Of a DNA stretch of 43,800 nucleotides, positions 16,543 to 24,577 are shown in pieces. A model generated the notes under the pieces. That model did no database searches, was not told where the DNA came from, and saw only the letters and a list, made by a program, of their open reading frames with translations. A program made the position numbers and the translations under genes. Origin of the DNA: Oscillospiraceae bacterium. GTDB lineage: Bacteria > Bacillota > Clostridia > Oscillospirales > Oscillospiraceae. Positions within the stretch are counted from its first letter, which is position 1; each line of letters opens with the position of its first letter. Location of the stretch: positions 1-43,800 of the forward strand of contig WQSX01000022.1 of assembly GCA_009787625.1 (NCBI GenBank), read 5' to 3'.

Positions 16543-16598
16543 AAACTCACCACCGTTGTTGGCTAACTACTCAAAAAGCCAAGTCAGGTGGTGAGTTT
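16543..16598. terminator. Nested hairpin after the MFS gene
   Basis: Perfect 12-bp arms (16543-16554, 16587-16598; AAACTCACCACC and its complement) enclose a second stem TTGGCT/AGCCAA. It begins 4 bp after the MFS stop. No clear T run follows, so termination may be weak or Rho-assisted. Confidence 0.5.
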
Positions 16599-16616
16599 GT
16601 TAAAAGGACTTACCGG

Positions 16617-16651
16617 GTAAACGCTGATTAAATTGCGTTATCAGTGTTTAC
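16617..16651 (-). terminator. Hairpin overlapping the stop codon of the wall-binding protein gene
   Basis: GTAAACGCTGAT (16617-16628) pairs with ATCAGTGTTTAC (16640-16651) with one G-U. The TAA stop of the minus-strand gene lies inside the stem. It is a likely terminator, with only a short U run beyond (TCCTTTT). Confidence 0.45.
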
Positions 16652-18222
16652 CTGAAAGTTACGCTTGCTTCTAAGGGTACCAGTGCTACGTATGTTGTGC
16701 CGCGACCGAGGTTGAGCGGGGTGCCGTCCCTTAGTGTGTAGATAAATGGTGAGCTGTGATTAGGCCTTTCCCAGTTTATTGGGATTTGTCTGCCGCCGTG
16801 GACGAAGTAGCCTGTACCCGTGCCTGTGCCGTAAGTATTAGGCATTGTATCAACTTCACGCAGGCGGTTGGACTCTAAAGGCGGTACAGCGTCGTCAGGA
16901 GATGCCACTACACGAGTTCTGAGAATGATCAGATTGGCAAATTCTACTCGAGTGTTGTTATTTGCATCTACGAAATCACTGGTCGCTGTGCCATGAGCTT
17001 GCCTCATGTGGTAGACACCGCGTGCCGAATCAAAAGTAAACGAAGATGATTTAAATGATGAGAACACGATATTTACGTTACTTGCAGCGGCTCCACCCGC
17101 AGGTGTGGCGTTATCTGTAAAGGTGAGCCTGTTGTTAAAACCTGAATTATGTGAGAGTCTAAAGCCGTATGTGGGAAGCAACCTGCTCACAAGTGAACCC
17201 GTTGTAACAACACTGTGATAGTTATCAATTGTACGTCCGGGTATTCTTTCTCGATTTCTGGTAAACATCTGCCTGTGAGCTGCAGTACCTTCAACAGCGT
17301 TGACCCAGTCGATGCCGCGAGCCGGGATATGGTCACGAGCAAGAAAACTTCTTCCGGCACTGACCAAGATAGCGTCATAACTTTCGGCAATATTGGCTAT
17401 ATAATATCTCGCACTGCGGATACTGCCGACTTGCGGGATACTGTCGGGGTGGCTGAAAATGCCTATCATTCGGGTGACATTGCCTTCCAGTGGAACTTCA
17501 TAAATTATATCAGCCGCCGAAACACCGTTTATGGGTAGCGTAGCCGCCGCAGGGGCATTGCCGAGTGAAACTGCAATAGGACGCCTGTTTATGAGGACTT
17601 CAGGCATGGGGCGGCCTGTGAGCCTGTTTGTGGCAAGTCTGTCAGTTAAGTGACCTGAAGCGGCAAATGTGTGGTTTACTCCGCCGATTGCCACCACGCC
17701 TGTTGCCATTGCACCGGAATCGCGCATGAAGTACCATAGTCCGCGATCATTTACCCAGCCCGTAGCCATTTGCCCGGAATCAACCATGTAATACCAATGG
17801 CTGCCGTCAAATGCCCAACCTTGTGCCCTGACACCGTTCGGGTGCAAAAAGTACCAACTTCCGCCGGAAAAATGCCAGCCCGTAGCCATAACACCGCTAC
17901 TGCGCAGATAATACCAATGACTGCCGTCAAAAGTCCAGCCGGTAGCCATTGCGCCGGATGATCTAAGGAAAAACCAAGCACCATGGTATTGAACCCAACC
18001 GGTCTGCATCCAACCTGAACCGCTGAAATAGTACCAAGTGCCGTTTATCAGCTCCCAACCCGTAGAATAGCCGCCACCGGCACGTTGGAACCACCAACCG
18101 CCTGCACCTTGATGCCATGTGCCTGAAACAGAAGCAGAAGCAACAGGGGCAGTTATACCAAGCATGATGACGACAATAAGTGTAAAAGTTATTGCTTTGA
18201 CAAGTTTCGATTTAAGCTTCAT
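16648..18222 (-). CDS. Secreted protein with choline-binding-type wall repeats fused to a DUF3048 (YerB-like) domain
   Basis: 524 residues from the ATG at 18222. The alternative ATG at 18234 sits flush against the AAGGA. Other genes here use the same GGTCATTNN-ATG layout. Residues 1-32 are a signal peptide ending ASAS. Residues about 35-190 contain seven to eight aromatic repeats of about 20 residues (GTWYYFSGSGWMQTGW, SHWYYLRSSGVMATGW), the CW_binding type that holds proteins to teichoic acid or wall glycans. Residues about 205-520 are DUF3048 (RPIAVSLGNAPAA, VGSIRSARYYIANIAESYDA, GYFVHGGRQIPINW), as in Bacillus YerB. DUF3048 has no known reaction. The combination suggests a wall-associated remodelling or sensing factor. 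Confidence 0.85.
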   Translation of the reverse strand: MKLKSKLVKAITFTLIVVIMLGITAPVASASVSGTWHQGAGGWWFQRAGGGYSTGWELINGTWYYFSGSGWMQTGWVQYHGAWFFLRSSGAMATGWTFDGSHWYYLRSSGVMATGWHFSGGSWYFLHPNGVRAQGWAFDGSHWYYMVDSGQMATGWVNDRGLWYFMRDSGAMATGVVAIGGVNHTFAASGHLTDRLATNRLTGRPMPEVLINRRPIAVSLGNAPAAATLPINGVSAADIIYEVPLEGNVTRMIGIFSHPDSIPQVGSIRSARYYIANIAESYDAILVSAGRSFLARDHIPARGIDWVNAVEGTAAHRQMFTRNRERIPGRTIDNYHSVVTTGSLVSRLLPTYGFRLSHNSGFNNRLTFTDNATPAGGAAASNVNIVFSSFKSSSFTFDSARGVYHMRQAHGTATSDFVDANNNTRVEFANLIILRTRVVASPDDAVPPLESNRLREVDTMPNTYGTGTGTGYFVHGGRQIPINWERPNHSSPFIYTLRDGTPLNLGRGTTYVALVPLEASVTFR

Positions 18223-18253
18223 CTTAATGACCATTCCTTAACTATGTCCTAAG

Positions 18254-18329
18254 GCACAAAACGACTCCTGAAAGGAATTGTCATTTTGTGCATCATTTGC
18301 GGTTCCCCGTAGGGGGAGCAAATCGCACA
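18254..18329 (-). promoter_or_regulatory. Structured leader with mutually exclusive hairpins (copy 1)
   Basis: In RNA sense, TGTGC (18329-18325) encloses a long stem (ATTTGC/GCAAAT with inner TCCCC/GGGGA) and pairs with the GCACA of segment 18291-18284 (GCACAAAA). That same segment can instead pair with TTTTGTGC (18261-18254). The two foldings exclude each other. The same three-segment logic occurs before the adhesin gene (36172-36224). It ends about 30 nt before the start codon. No known riboswitch consensus was recognised. Confidence 0.5.
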
Positions 18330-18391
18330 TTTTCAGTTAGTTTGAACTTTTCAAACTAGCTAATCTTCATTTGATTTTCCAGTGAGTTGAC

Positions 18392-18420
18392 ATAATACCA
18401 TGGAAAAATAACAATGTCAA
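18392..18420 (-). promoter_or_regulatory. Promoter of the wall-binding DUF3048 gene
   Basis: Minus-strand TTGACA (18420-18415), a 17-bp spacer and TATTAT (18397-18392). The start near 18385 gives a leader of about 160 nt containing three hairpins, including TAGTTTGAA/TTCAAACTA at 18338-18358. Confidence 0.75.
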
Positions 18421-18469
18421 GAAAAAATGTAAATAAAATGAAACTTTTTGTAACTTATTTATTATAGCC

Positions 18470-19729
18470 TTATCTCCCAATCACTTTAAGGCGCAATTTT
18501 TTACCACCTCTGGTCACCTTTATGAGCCTATAGCGGACAGTACGCCTAATTTTAACGCGCACAGATTCTTTGCGCCTCTCCCTGTAATTTTTGGCAACGG
18601 CTGAGTATCTGTGAGCGGCATTGACAATTGCGCTATCCCAAGGGATATATACATTTTCTAAGGCGTTGTTGCCGATGCTTTTGAGTGAGGCTCTGTCGGA
18701 TAGAATTTGTTCGATTTTATCAGCGACGCTACTTAAGTTACTATCAGTGACAAACCCTGTGACTCCATCAGTTATGGATTCCGCAGGTGCACTTTCGCTG
18801 AGCACAAGAGCGGGACAAGATGCCGCCGCGGCTTCTTGAACAACAAGCCCCTGAGTATCGTAAGTTGATAGAAACAAAAACAAATCAGCAATGCCGTAAT
18901 AAGCCATAAGTTCACTGCGGTCGGAAATTCTTCCGGTAAATAACACACAGTCGGAAAGTCCATATTCCTTGGCGCTAGCCTTTATTTCATCAAGATCCTC
19001 GCCATCGCCGACAAAAATCATGCGAAATTTGATACCACGCTTACGAAGAAGCTCTAAAGCTTTGAGTTTCAGCGAAATTCCTTTATACCACATCATTCTG
19101 CCACAGTACAAAAGAACAGGCACGTCGTCAGGTAGCTTTAGCTTTTCCCTGAGACCAAGTTCAAGCGAGGAATCAGAAGAAACCGCAGTGACATCACTGC
19201 CATTGGGCATTACGACATAGTCACCCTTGTAGCCGCGGCTGACAAGATACTCGCCCGCCCCCCGGCTCACAGCCCAAACTTCGTCAGCCGCTTTGATGTT
19301 CATATAGGCGTAACGCTCTATTTCACGCCTGAGTGTGCGTGAAGAAACTGCTTGAGCAATATCATAGTGCCACTTGGTGTGTTGCGTGAAAACAATTGGA
19401 ATATCCAAAATTCTACGGAGCTGCCGCGCCAAGAGCATAGAAGTGAATGGGCTGTGTGCGTGAATTACGTCAATATTCATCTTCTTGAGCTTGCGGGCAA
19501 GATAGGGGATAAAGGGGTGCCCTGCCCGATAATGCGAATAATGCACGGAAACGGAAGGAAATCCGTATACCTTAAATGGATAATCATATTTGAGCCCGGG
19601 AACTTTAGGTGTGACAACAATAATTTCACCATATCCGCCGTCGTGAAGCGCAGTAGCATACCCAAGGGCACACCGGCTAACGCCATCAATCATAGGCGGA
19701 AAAGAATCAGTAATAATAGCAATATTCAT
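18470..19729 (-). CDS. GT4 family glycosyltransferase
   Basis: 419 residues with a GT-B fold. The N-terminal acceptor domain starts NIAIITDSFPPMIDGVSRC and includes DVIHAHSPFTSML and VFTQHTKWHYD. The nucleotide-sugar domain has LLYCGRMMWYKGISLKLKAL, FVGDGEDLDEI, FTGRISDRSELMAYYGIADL and the QGLVVQEAAAASCPALVLSE region with the family's glutamates. The very basic tail (RERRKESVRVKIRR...GGKKLRLKV) would favour membrane surface binding. Relatives include diacylglycerol glucosyltransferases and PimB-like mannosyltransferases, so glycolipid or teichoic acid anchor synthesis is likely but not proven. AAGG lies 7 bp before the ATG. A hairpin element (19760-19854) lies directly upstream. Confidence 0.85.
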   Translation of the reverse strand: MNIAIITDSFPPMIDGVSRCALGYATALHDGGYGEIIVVTPKVPGLKYDYPFKVYGFPSVSVHYSHYRAGHPFIPYLARKLKKMNIDVIHAHSPFTSMLLARQLRRILDIPIVFTQHTKWHYDIAQAVSSRTLRREIERYAYMNIKAADEVWAVSRGAGEYLVSRGYKGDYVVMPNGSDVTAVSSDSSLELGLREKLKLPDDVPVLLYCGRMMWYKGISLKLKALELLRKRGIKFRMIFVGDGEDLDEIKASAKEYGLSDCVLFTGRISDRSELMAYYGIADLFLFLSTYDTQGLVVQEAAAASCPALVLSESAPAESITDGVTGFVTDSNLSSVADKIEQILSDRASLKSIGNNALENVYIPWDSAIVNAAHRYSAVAKNYRERRKESVRVKIRRTVRYRLIKVTRGGKKLRLKVIGR

Positions 19730-19759
19730 AAAATGACCTTACTTTCTGCGTTGATTGCC

Positions 19760-19854
19760 GCAGAGGTAGGGCAGTTTGCGGAGTCTTTTTGGGAGCCATC
19801 GGGATCTACACCGCTGTTCTCCCAAAAAGACTCCGCAAACCGCCCTACCTCTGC
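19760..19854. repeat. 95-bp hairpin element, copy 1
   Basis: Arms 19760-19795 and 19819-19854 (36 bp each) match at 35 of 36 positions around a 23-nt loop (19796-19818) starting CCATCGGGATCTACACC. The single mismatch is a G-U wobble on the minus strand only. It lies 31 bp upstream of the glycosyltransferase ATG. The flank after the right arm (TTACCTT) recurs next to copies 3 and 4. Confidence 0.85.
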
Positions 19855-19892
19855 TTACCTTGTCTGATTCAGTATAACAGAATAAAATAACT

Positions 19893-19920
19893 TTGCAATT
19901 ACAAGATAATGATATATAAT
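19893..19920 (+). promoter_or_regulatory. Promoter of the DsbA-like gene
   Basis: TTGCAA (19893-19898), a 16-bp spacer and a perfect TATAAT (19915-19920), giving a leader of about 35 nt. Confidence 0.6.
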
Positions 19921-19961
19921 ACTATATTAACAGCAAATTATGAAAAAGGAGTTAATAATTA

Positions 19962-20474
19962 ATGGCTAAAATTGAAGTATTCATCGACAACACATGCCCA
20001 TATTGCGACAGGGGAATCCAGCATCTATTAGAAGTATTACCTGATTATCCCAAAGCAGAGATAGTCTGGCGGCCTGTAGAGGCGCATCCAAAGCACGAAG
20101 AGCCTGAGCACAGACCATGGAACAACTTGGCGGTCCAAGCGAGTTTATGCGTTAAAGACCAAGGTGCAAACGAAGTGGCATTTTTTCAAAGGCTCTATAA
20201 GGCTCACTTTGAGGAAAAAATCTCTGTTGAAGAAATAGCGGTTTTAGCAAAATGTGCGGGCGAAATAGGCGCAGACAGTGCAAAGGTAGAGGCTGCACTC
20301 AAAGATGGTACATACGAAAAGCAGATGTATGCCGCAAACGACTATGCCTATGAGGAAAAAGAAGTGTGGGCGGTTCCGACTTTCATAGCCGAAAAAGCCA
20401 GACTGGACGCAGTAGGCGGCATAGGCGTGATGAAAAACCAGGTTGAGGCACTGCTTGCTGAGGTTTGTAAATAG
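19962..20474 (+). CDS. DsbA/FrnE-type thioredoxin-fold protein
   Basis: 170 residues without signal peptide, so cytoplasmic. It begins AKIEVFIDNTCPYCDRGI with a CPYC redox motif at the usual place after the first beta strand. A helical insertion follows (HRPWNNLAVQASLCV, FFQRLYKAHFEE), and the cis-Pro loop VWAVPTFIAE closes the fold. This matches DsbA-family proteins of the FrnE/2-hydroxychromene isomerase branch, which act as thiol oxidoreductases or isomerases. The HPKHEEPEHRP segment is rich in His and Glu. AAGGAG lies about 10 bp before the ATG. A compact terminator follows, so it is probably monocistronic. Confidence 0.85.
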   Translation: MAKIEVFIDNTCPYCDRGIQHLLEVLPDYPKAEIVWRPVEAHPKHEEPEHRPWNNLAVQASLCVKDQGANEVAFFQRLYKAHFEEKISVEEIAVLAKCAGEIGADSAKVEAALKDGTYEKQMYAANDYAYEEKEVWAVPTFIAEKARLDAVGGIGVMKNQVEALLAEVCK

Positions 20475-20495
20475 GTAAGAGTATAATTCACGAAG

Positions 20496-20523
20496 TCGGT
20501 CACTCTTTCGGGTGGCCGATTTT
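20496..20523 (+). terminator. Rho-independent terminator after the DsbA-like gene
   Basis: TCGGTCAC (20496-20503) pairs with GTGGCCGA (20512-20519) with one G-U, followed by TTTT, 21 bp after the stop. Confidence 0.75.
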
Positions 20524-20543
20524 ATCCAGCGAGGGACTAATAA

Positions 20544-22883
20544 ATGAAGAAAATTACAACCATCACACTTTTAATAATCATGGTAATATATCTCAATATT
20601 ACACTCACCGCTTGCGGTAATGAAATCGAGGATTCTGTCACTTATGAATCGGCACCGCCTGAGCTTATCGTTGCTGATGTATTTGAGCCTTTTCCTGAGT
20701 ACTTTGAGATGTTACCGGGAATAGACAACTTAGTGCTTGTGGGGGATGTGATATATTTTACTTCCACAGCTAACTTCATTACTGCTGAATTTGAACATAC
20801 CGGCTTTGTCTGGCGAAATACAATGATATTTACAGTAAATGCCGATGGGACAAATCTGACAGAGCTTATAAATTACGCATCGCAAATAATTGTGCCGCAG
20901 GAAGCTGACGGCGCAGAATTTACTATACTTGCGATGAGTGTAGATAGCGACGGCAATATTTGGGTCGCTGAAACCGCAGACTTCTTTGCATTTGATTTTC
21001 CAAGTGATATAACTGCTTGTGATGCCGACGATTGGCAGTTTTCGTATTTTCGCACACTTCTCGGCAGATACTCGGCTATTCGTAAGCTTGATAGCACCGG
21101 GTCGGAAATCCTTACTTTGGACATAGGCAGGTTTGATGCAGGGCAAGCTTTCAGTTCCATCACAGATTTTAGTGTAGATGGGGAAGGCAATTTATTTATT
21201 GCCACGGCTTCAGCTGTTCATGTAATGGATTCAGCCGGCAATGAATTGTTTCATTTAGATCTAAGCGACCATTTTTCTGAGAGGATAGTTAATCTCTATG
21301 CCGGCAGTGTTGCGTTTTTTAGACATTCGGGGCAGGGAATAAATATTCAGCAAATAGACACTGAACGCATGGCTTGGGGCGACAGCACCGCTCTGCCCTC
21401 AAATGCGCGTAATGCAGAGAGCGTTTTCCCCGGCAGCGGTGATTTCTCCATTTTATTCATTGATGGCCTTAATCTCTACGGCGCAGACAGGCAGACGGGA
21501 GATGCTGTGCGGCTCGTCAACCTGGTCGACGCATTCTCGCCGGACACCATTGAAAATGTATTATTATTGCCGGATGGACGTATCATGCTCACAAATGAAT
21601 TTTGGGGTGTTGATGCAAGAGAGACCGATTTGCATATTCTTACAATTACTCCGCCTGCTGAAGCCACCGGTGTGGTTACTCTAAGAGTTGCTACTTTCTT
21701 TTCGGAAGGGCAGGCACTCCAAAATGCCGTGCGGGAGTTTAACAATAACAGTACCACGCACCGCATAGAAATAGCTGATTATGGTCGCTATGATTTTGGA
21801 GCGGACGGTTGGGCGTGGGGAGAGGGATTTAACAGGCTTGCTATGGATATCATCACGGGAAATGCGCCTGATATAATCGAAACCGTGTGGATACCTTTTA
21901 ATCAATGGGCGGCCAGAGGGCTTTTTGTGGATTTAAACCCACTTTTAGATGCTGACTCTGAGCTAAACCGCAGTGACCTTAAAGACAATGTGTTTCGAAA
22001 TACAGAAATCGGCGGCAATCTATATATGCTTTTTCCCGGATTTGGTATTTCAACCTTATACGGTCATCCATCGGTAGTCGGTGAAGATATGGGGTGGAAC
22101 TGGGAAGAGTTTAATGCAGTCATTAATGCACATCCTCAGGCCGATATGCCGATAAATTTTTTATTTTTCATACACACCAGAGAAGAGTTTTTAAGTGATT
22201 GGCTGAATCGTTCAATGGGTAATTTTGTCGATTGGGAGAATGGCACTGCACATTTTTACAGGAGCGATTTTGCCGAGCTTCTTGAGTTCGCGCAAAACTT
22301 TTATGAGTCTCCTGATTTTGGGACCGTATCTACACCGGATCTGATTGCCGCCGGAAGGACGATTATGTCGGCAGGGAATATGTTTGCTTTTGATTCACTT
22401 CAGTGGGCACTTTGGAATTTTGGCGGTGAGGTTACTTTTAAGGGCTACCCGATGGATAATAGAAACGGCAACTTTCTATCACCAGTCGGAAGTCTTTCGA
22501 TAACTACTCAGAGTGTAGATGAAGATGCTGCATGGGAGTTTGTCCGCATTTTTCTGACAGAGGATTTTCAGAGGGATAACTTTGAGTTCAACTTCCCAAC
22601 AAACAGAGCGGTTTTTGAGTATAGGCTGGAGCAAGCAATGGCAGAAAACCGGGAGGAGAGGCTTGACGGGATTGTGATACCACCGCTTACAGAGTCGCAA
22701 ACACAGCAGCTTTTGGATCTGATAGACTCTGCTTCCCTTAATCGGGGCGCTGATGGTTCTCTGCGTGACATAGTAATGGAGAGTGTGCTTGACTTCATAA
22801 ATGGGCGTGCAAATGTAGAGGATACTGTAAGAATTGTACAGAGCAGGGCTTCGATCTTCATGGCAGAGCAGGCAGGGTGGTAA
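20544..22883 (+). CDS. Lipoprotein fusing a beta-propeller-like N-terminus to a family 1 ABC solute-binding domain
   Basis: 779 residues. The lipobox LTAC places the lipidated Cys at residue 24. Residues about 50-370 have strand-rich repeats with DSDGNIWVAETADF, DGEGNLFIATASAVHVMD and LPDGRIMLTNEFWG, the style of NHL/propeller blades. From about residue 380 the sequence becomes an extracellular solute-binding domain: VVTLRVATFFSEGQALQNAV, DIITGNAPDIIE, RGLFVDLNPLLDAD, and near the end AWEFVRIFLTEDFQ. Family 1 binders deliver oligosaccharides to ABC permeases, but no permease or ATPase gene is adjacent. A sensor-type role or use of a distant transporter is possible. The normal length of such a binder is about 430, so the N-terminal half is an addition. 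Confidence 0.8.
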   Translation: MKKITTITLLIIMVIYLNITLTACGNEIEDSVTYESAPPELIVADVFEPFPEYFEMLPGIDNLVLVGDVIYFTSTANFITAEFEHTGFVWRNTMIFTVNADGTNLTELINYASQIIVPQEADGAEFTILAMSVDSDGNIWVAETADFFAFDFPSDITACDADDWQFSYFRTLLGRYSAIRKLDSTGSEILTLDIGRFDAGQAFSSITDFSVDGEGNLFIATASAVHVMDSAGNELFHLDLSDHFSERIVNLYAGSVAFFRHSGQGINIQQIDTERMAWGDSTALPSNARNAESVFPGSGDFSILFIDGLNLYGADRQTGDAVRLVNLVDAFSPDTIENVLLLPDGRIMLTNEFWGVDARETDLHILTITPPAEATGVVTLRVATFFSEGQALQNAVREFNNNSTTHRIEIADYGRYDFGADGWAWGEGFNRLAMDIITGNAPDIIETVWIPFNQWAARGLFVDLNPLLDADSELNRSDLKDNVFRNTEIGGNLYMLFPGFGISTLYGHPSVVGEDMGWNWEEFNAVINAHPQADMPINFLFFIHTREEFLSDWLNRSMGNFVDWENGTAHFYRSDFAELLEFAQNFYESPDFGTVSTPDLIAAGRTIMSAGNMFAFDSLQWALWNFGGEVTFKGYPMDNRNGNFLSPVGSLSITTQSVDEDAAWEFVRIFLTEDFQRDNFEFNFPTNRAVFEYRLEQAMAENREERLDGIVIPPLTESQTQQLLDLIDSASLNRGADGSLRDIVMESVLDFINGRANVEDTVRIVQSRASIFMAEQAGW

Positions 22884-22930
22884 GCGGTAATTGCAGTGTA
22901 TTTGGGATGTGCGAGGGCTAATCCTCATAT

Positions 22931-22985
22931 GCCCAATATGGGCAATTTGCTCAGCTTTTCGTAGGGGCGATCGTCTCGGTCGCCC
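22931..22985. repeat. Small hairpins after the solute-binding protein gene
   Basis: GCCC/GGGC (22931-22943) and GGGCGA/TCGCCC (22965-22985) preceded by GTAGG. GTAGGGGCG recurs in ACGTAGGGGCGGC near 29204, suggesting a short dispersed repeat. Either hairpin could help termination. Confidence 0.35.
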
Positions 22986-23040
22986 GCTTTTGCTGTTTGC
23001 ACCAGCTAGCCCCTGTTCAAAAAAATTCACAAAAAAACTA

Positions 23041-23069
23041 TTGACAACAAATTTGAAGTGTTGTATATT
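23041..23069 (+). promoter_or_regulatory. ahpC promoter
   Basis: Perfect TTGACA (23041-23046), a 17-bp spacer and TATATT (23064-23069). The start site would be near 23076, inside the adjoining Fur/PerR-type palindrome. Confidence 0.8.
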
Positions 23070-23077
23070 GTCAATAA

Positions 23078-23098
23078 TGAGAATAGGAATGATTCTCA
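23078..23098. promoter_or_regulatory. Fur/PerR-type operator upstream of ahpC
   Basis: TGAGAAT (23078-23084) and ATTCTCA (23092-23098) are exact inverted halves. Over 19 bp, 13 match the Fur consensus. It directly follows the -10 box, so a bound repressor would block transcription. The PerR-like gene at 24578 is the obvious candidate regulator. Confidence 0.75.
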
Positions 23099-23125
23099 AT
23101 ACTAAATCATAAAAGGAGAACAATT

Positions 23126-23689
23126 ATGTCATTGATTGGAAAAAAGGTTGGTTGTTTTACAACGCAGGCATTTGTAGATGGAAATTTTAAAGAGGTAACA
23201 TGCGAGGATTTAAAGGGTAAGTGGTCAGTTTTTGTGTTTTATCCTGCGGATTTCACTTTCGTGTGTCCAACAGAACTTGGCGATTTAGCAGACAATTACG
23301 ATGAGTTTCAGAAGATTGGCTGTGAAGTGTATGCAGTCTCAACAGACACGCATTTCACCCACAAAGCATGGCATGATGCCTCCGACACCATTAAAAAAAT
23401 CAAGTACCCCATGCTTGCAGACCCAACACACAAAATCTCAGAAGATTTCGGTGTGCTGCTGGAAGATGAAGGCTTGGCTCTCCGAGGTTCATTCATCGTG
23501 AACCCTGAAGGCGAAATTGTAGCATATGAAGTGAATGCCTTGGGTATTGGCAGAAATTCAAACGAACTTTTGAGAAAAGTGCAGGCGGCTCAATTTGTAG
23601 CAGAGCACGGCGACAGGGTTTGTCCCGCCAAATGGGAGCCGGGCAGCGAAACCCTAAAACCGGGATTGGATTTAGTGGGGAAACTGTAA
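23126..23689 (+). CDS. ahpC: AhpC-type 2-Cys peroxiredoxin
   Basis: 187 residues, full length. It reduces hydrogen peroxide, alkyl peroxides and peroxynitrite in the cytoplasm. Peroxidatic Cys47 lies in FTFVCPTELG and resolving Cys166 in RVCPAKW. The helix ADNYDEF and the strand STDTHFTHKAWHD are as in Bacillus and Salmonella AhpC. AAGGAG precedes the ATG. A strong promoter and a Fur/PerR-like palindrome lie just upstream, so expression is probably induced by peroxide. The partner reductase gene normally next door is replaced by a short AhpF-like protein (23903-24547). Confidence 0.97.
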   Translation: MSLIGKKVGCFTTQAFVDGNFKEVTCEDLKGKWSVFVFYPADFTFVCPTELGDLADNYDEFQKIGCEVYAVSTDTHFTHKAWHDASDTIKKIKYPMLADPTHKISEDFGVLLEDEGLALRGSFIVNPEGEIVAYEVNALGIGRNSNELLRKVQAAQFVAEHGDRVCPAKWEPGSETLKPGLDLVGKL

Positions 23690-23721
23690 GGGTAATCAGG
23701 CAATTGCGAAAGTCTGAGTAA

Positions 23722-23837
23722 CAAAACACCCGGCCCTGCGGGGCCACCCTCTTTACTAAAGAGGGCGGGGGTTAGAAATGAGTAATCTTTACCCTCTTTA
23801 GAAAAGAGGGTGCCGCCCGCAGGCGGCGGGTGTTTTG
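23722..23837. repeat. 116-bp inverted-repeat element between ahpC and the AhpF-like gene
   Basis: Outer arms CAAAACACCC (23722-23731) and GGGTGTTTTG (23828-23837) continue into GC-rich segments that are themselves palindromic, then ACCCTCTTT...AAAGAGGG on both sides. Each arm is about 45 bp, and the arms are complementary with small differences. It resembles a MITE or a processed intergenic repeat. It could attenuate transcription into the downstream gene. Confidence 0.65.
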
Positions 23838-23902
23838 ATAGAGCGGAGAAAATTACAAGGCTATTTGAGCTTAGCAATCGGTTAATACAAAGGAGCGAAA
23901 TC

Positions 23903-24547
23903 ATGTCGAATTATTTTGACGAAAAATCATCAGAGCAAATCAAACAAGTCATAGAGTGCTTGACGGGAGAAGTTTCAGTTCTTGCGGTTTTAGAGCGGGA
24001 GCACGAATTATCCGAGAAAATTCGCAAATTTTTAAATGCGTTTCACGAACTCACGGAAAGAGTCCCTATAGTTATTTTTGAAAAGGGTGAGAATTCCGAT
24101 GCCGAAGAAAAAGTTGGTACAGATATCTATCCTGTGATTGCATTGATGCGAGGCGACGGTACATATTCAGGGGTCAGCTTCCACGGACTTCCCGTCGGAC
24201 ATGAACTTGAATCCTTTGTACTCGCTATCTATAATGTGGCAGGACCGGGTCAGCCGATTTCGGATGAAACGTCAAAAAGGATAAACAAAATAGACAAAAC
24301 TGTCGATATTAAGATTGGAGTCAATCTTACATGTACGATGTGTCCGAACGTAGTTCAAACTTGCCAACATATTGCCGCTCTTAGTAGCAATGTAAGTGCG
24401 GCGATGATTGACTTGGGACGTTTTCCCGAAATGAGAAAACAGCACCGAATTATGAGTGTACCTGTTATAATAATTGATAACGAAAAGACGATTTTTGGTA
24501 ATAAAAACATTGAAGAAGTGCTTGACATCTTAATGCAAACCGAGTAG
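23903..24547 (+). CDS. AhpF N-terminal-domain-like protein (tandem thioredoxin folds, no flavin domain)
   Basis: 214 residues from the ATG at 23903, with AAGGAG 7 bp upstream. The open frame upstream runs through the repeat element and is not coding. Two thioredoxin-like halves are visible: the first ends about residue 115 (FHGLPVGHELESFVLAIYN), and the second carries the redox pair C144-x-x-C147 in VNLTCTMCPNVVQ with cis-Pro loop IMSVPVIIIDNE. This is the layout of the N-terminal domain of AhpF, which passes electrons to AhpC. FAD/NADH domains are absent, so it probably shuttles electrons from a separate thioredoxin reductase. The same pairing with ahpC is known in clostridia. Confidence 0.85.
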   Translation: MSNYFDEKSSEQIKQVIECLTGEVSVLAVLEREHELSEKIRKFLNAFHELTERVPIVIFEKGENSDAEEKVGTDIYPVIALMRGDGTYSGVSFHGLPVGHELESFVLAIYNVAGPGQPISDETSKRINKIDKTVDIKIGVNLTCTMCPNVVQTCQHIAALSSNVSAAMIDLGRFPEMRKQHRIMSVPVIIIDNEKTIFGNKNIEEVLDILMQTE

Positions 24548-24577
24548 ATTATTTAGAAAACCAGAAAGGTGAAACAT

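Noticed and set aside
18254-18420. c-di-GMP or c-di-AMP riboswitch in the leader of the DUF3048 wall protein
   Set aside because: The conserved core sequences of those riboswitches could not be found; only the paired-segment logic is supported.
23810-23902. Extended N-terminus of the AhpF-like protein
   Set aside because: The extension is translated from the inverted-repeat element, and AAGGAG before 23903 fixes the start.
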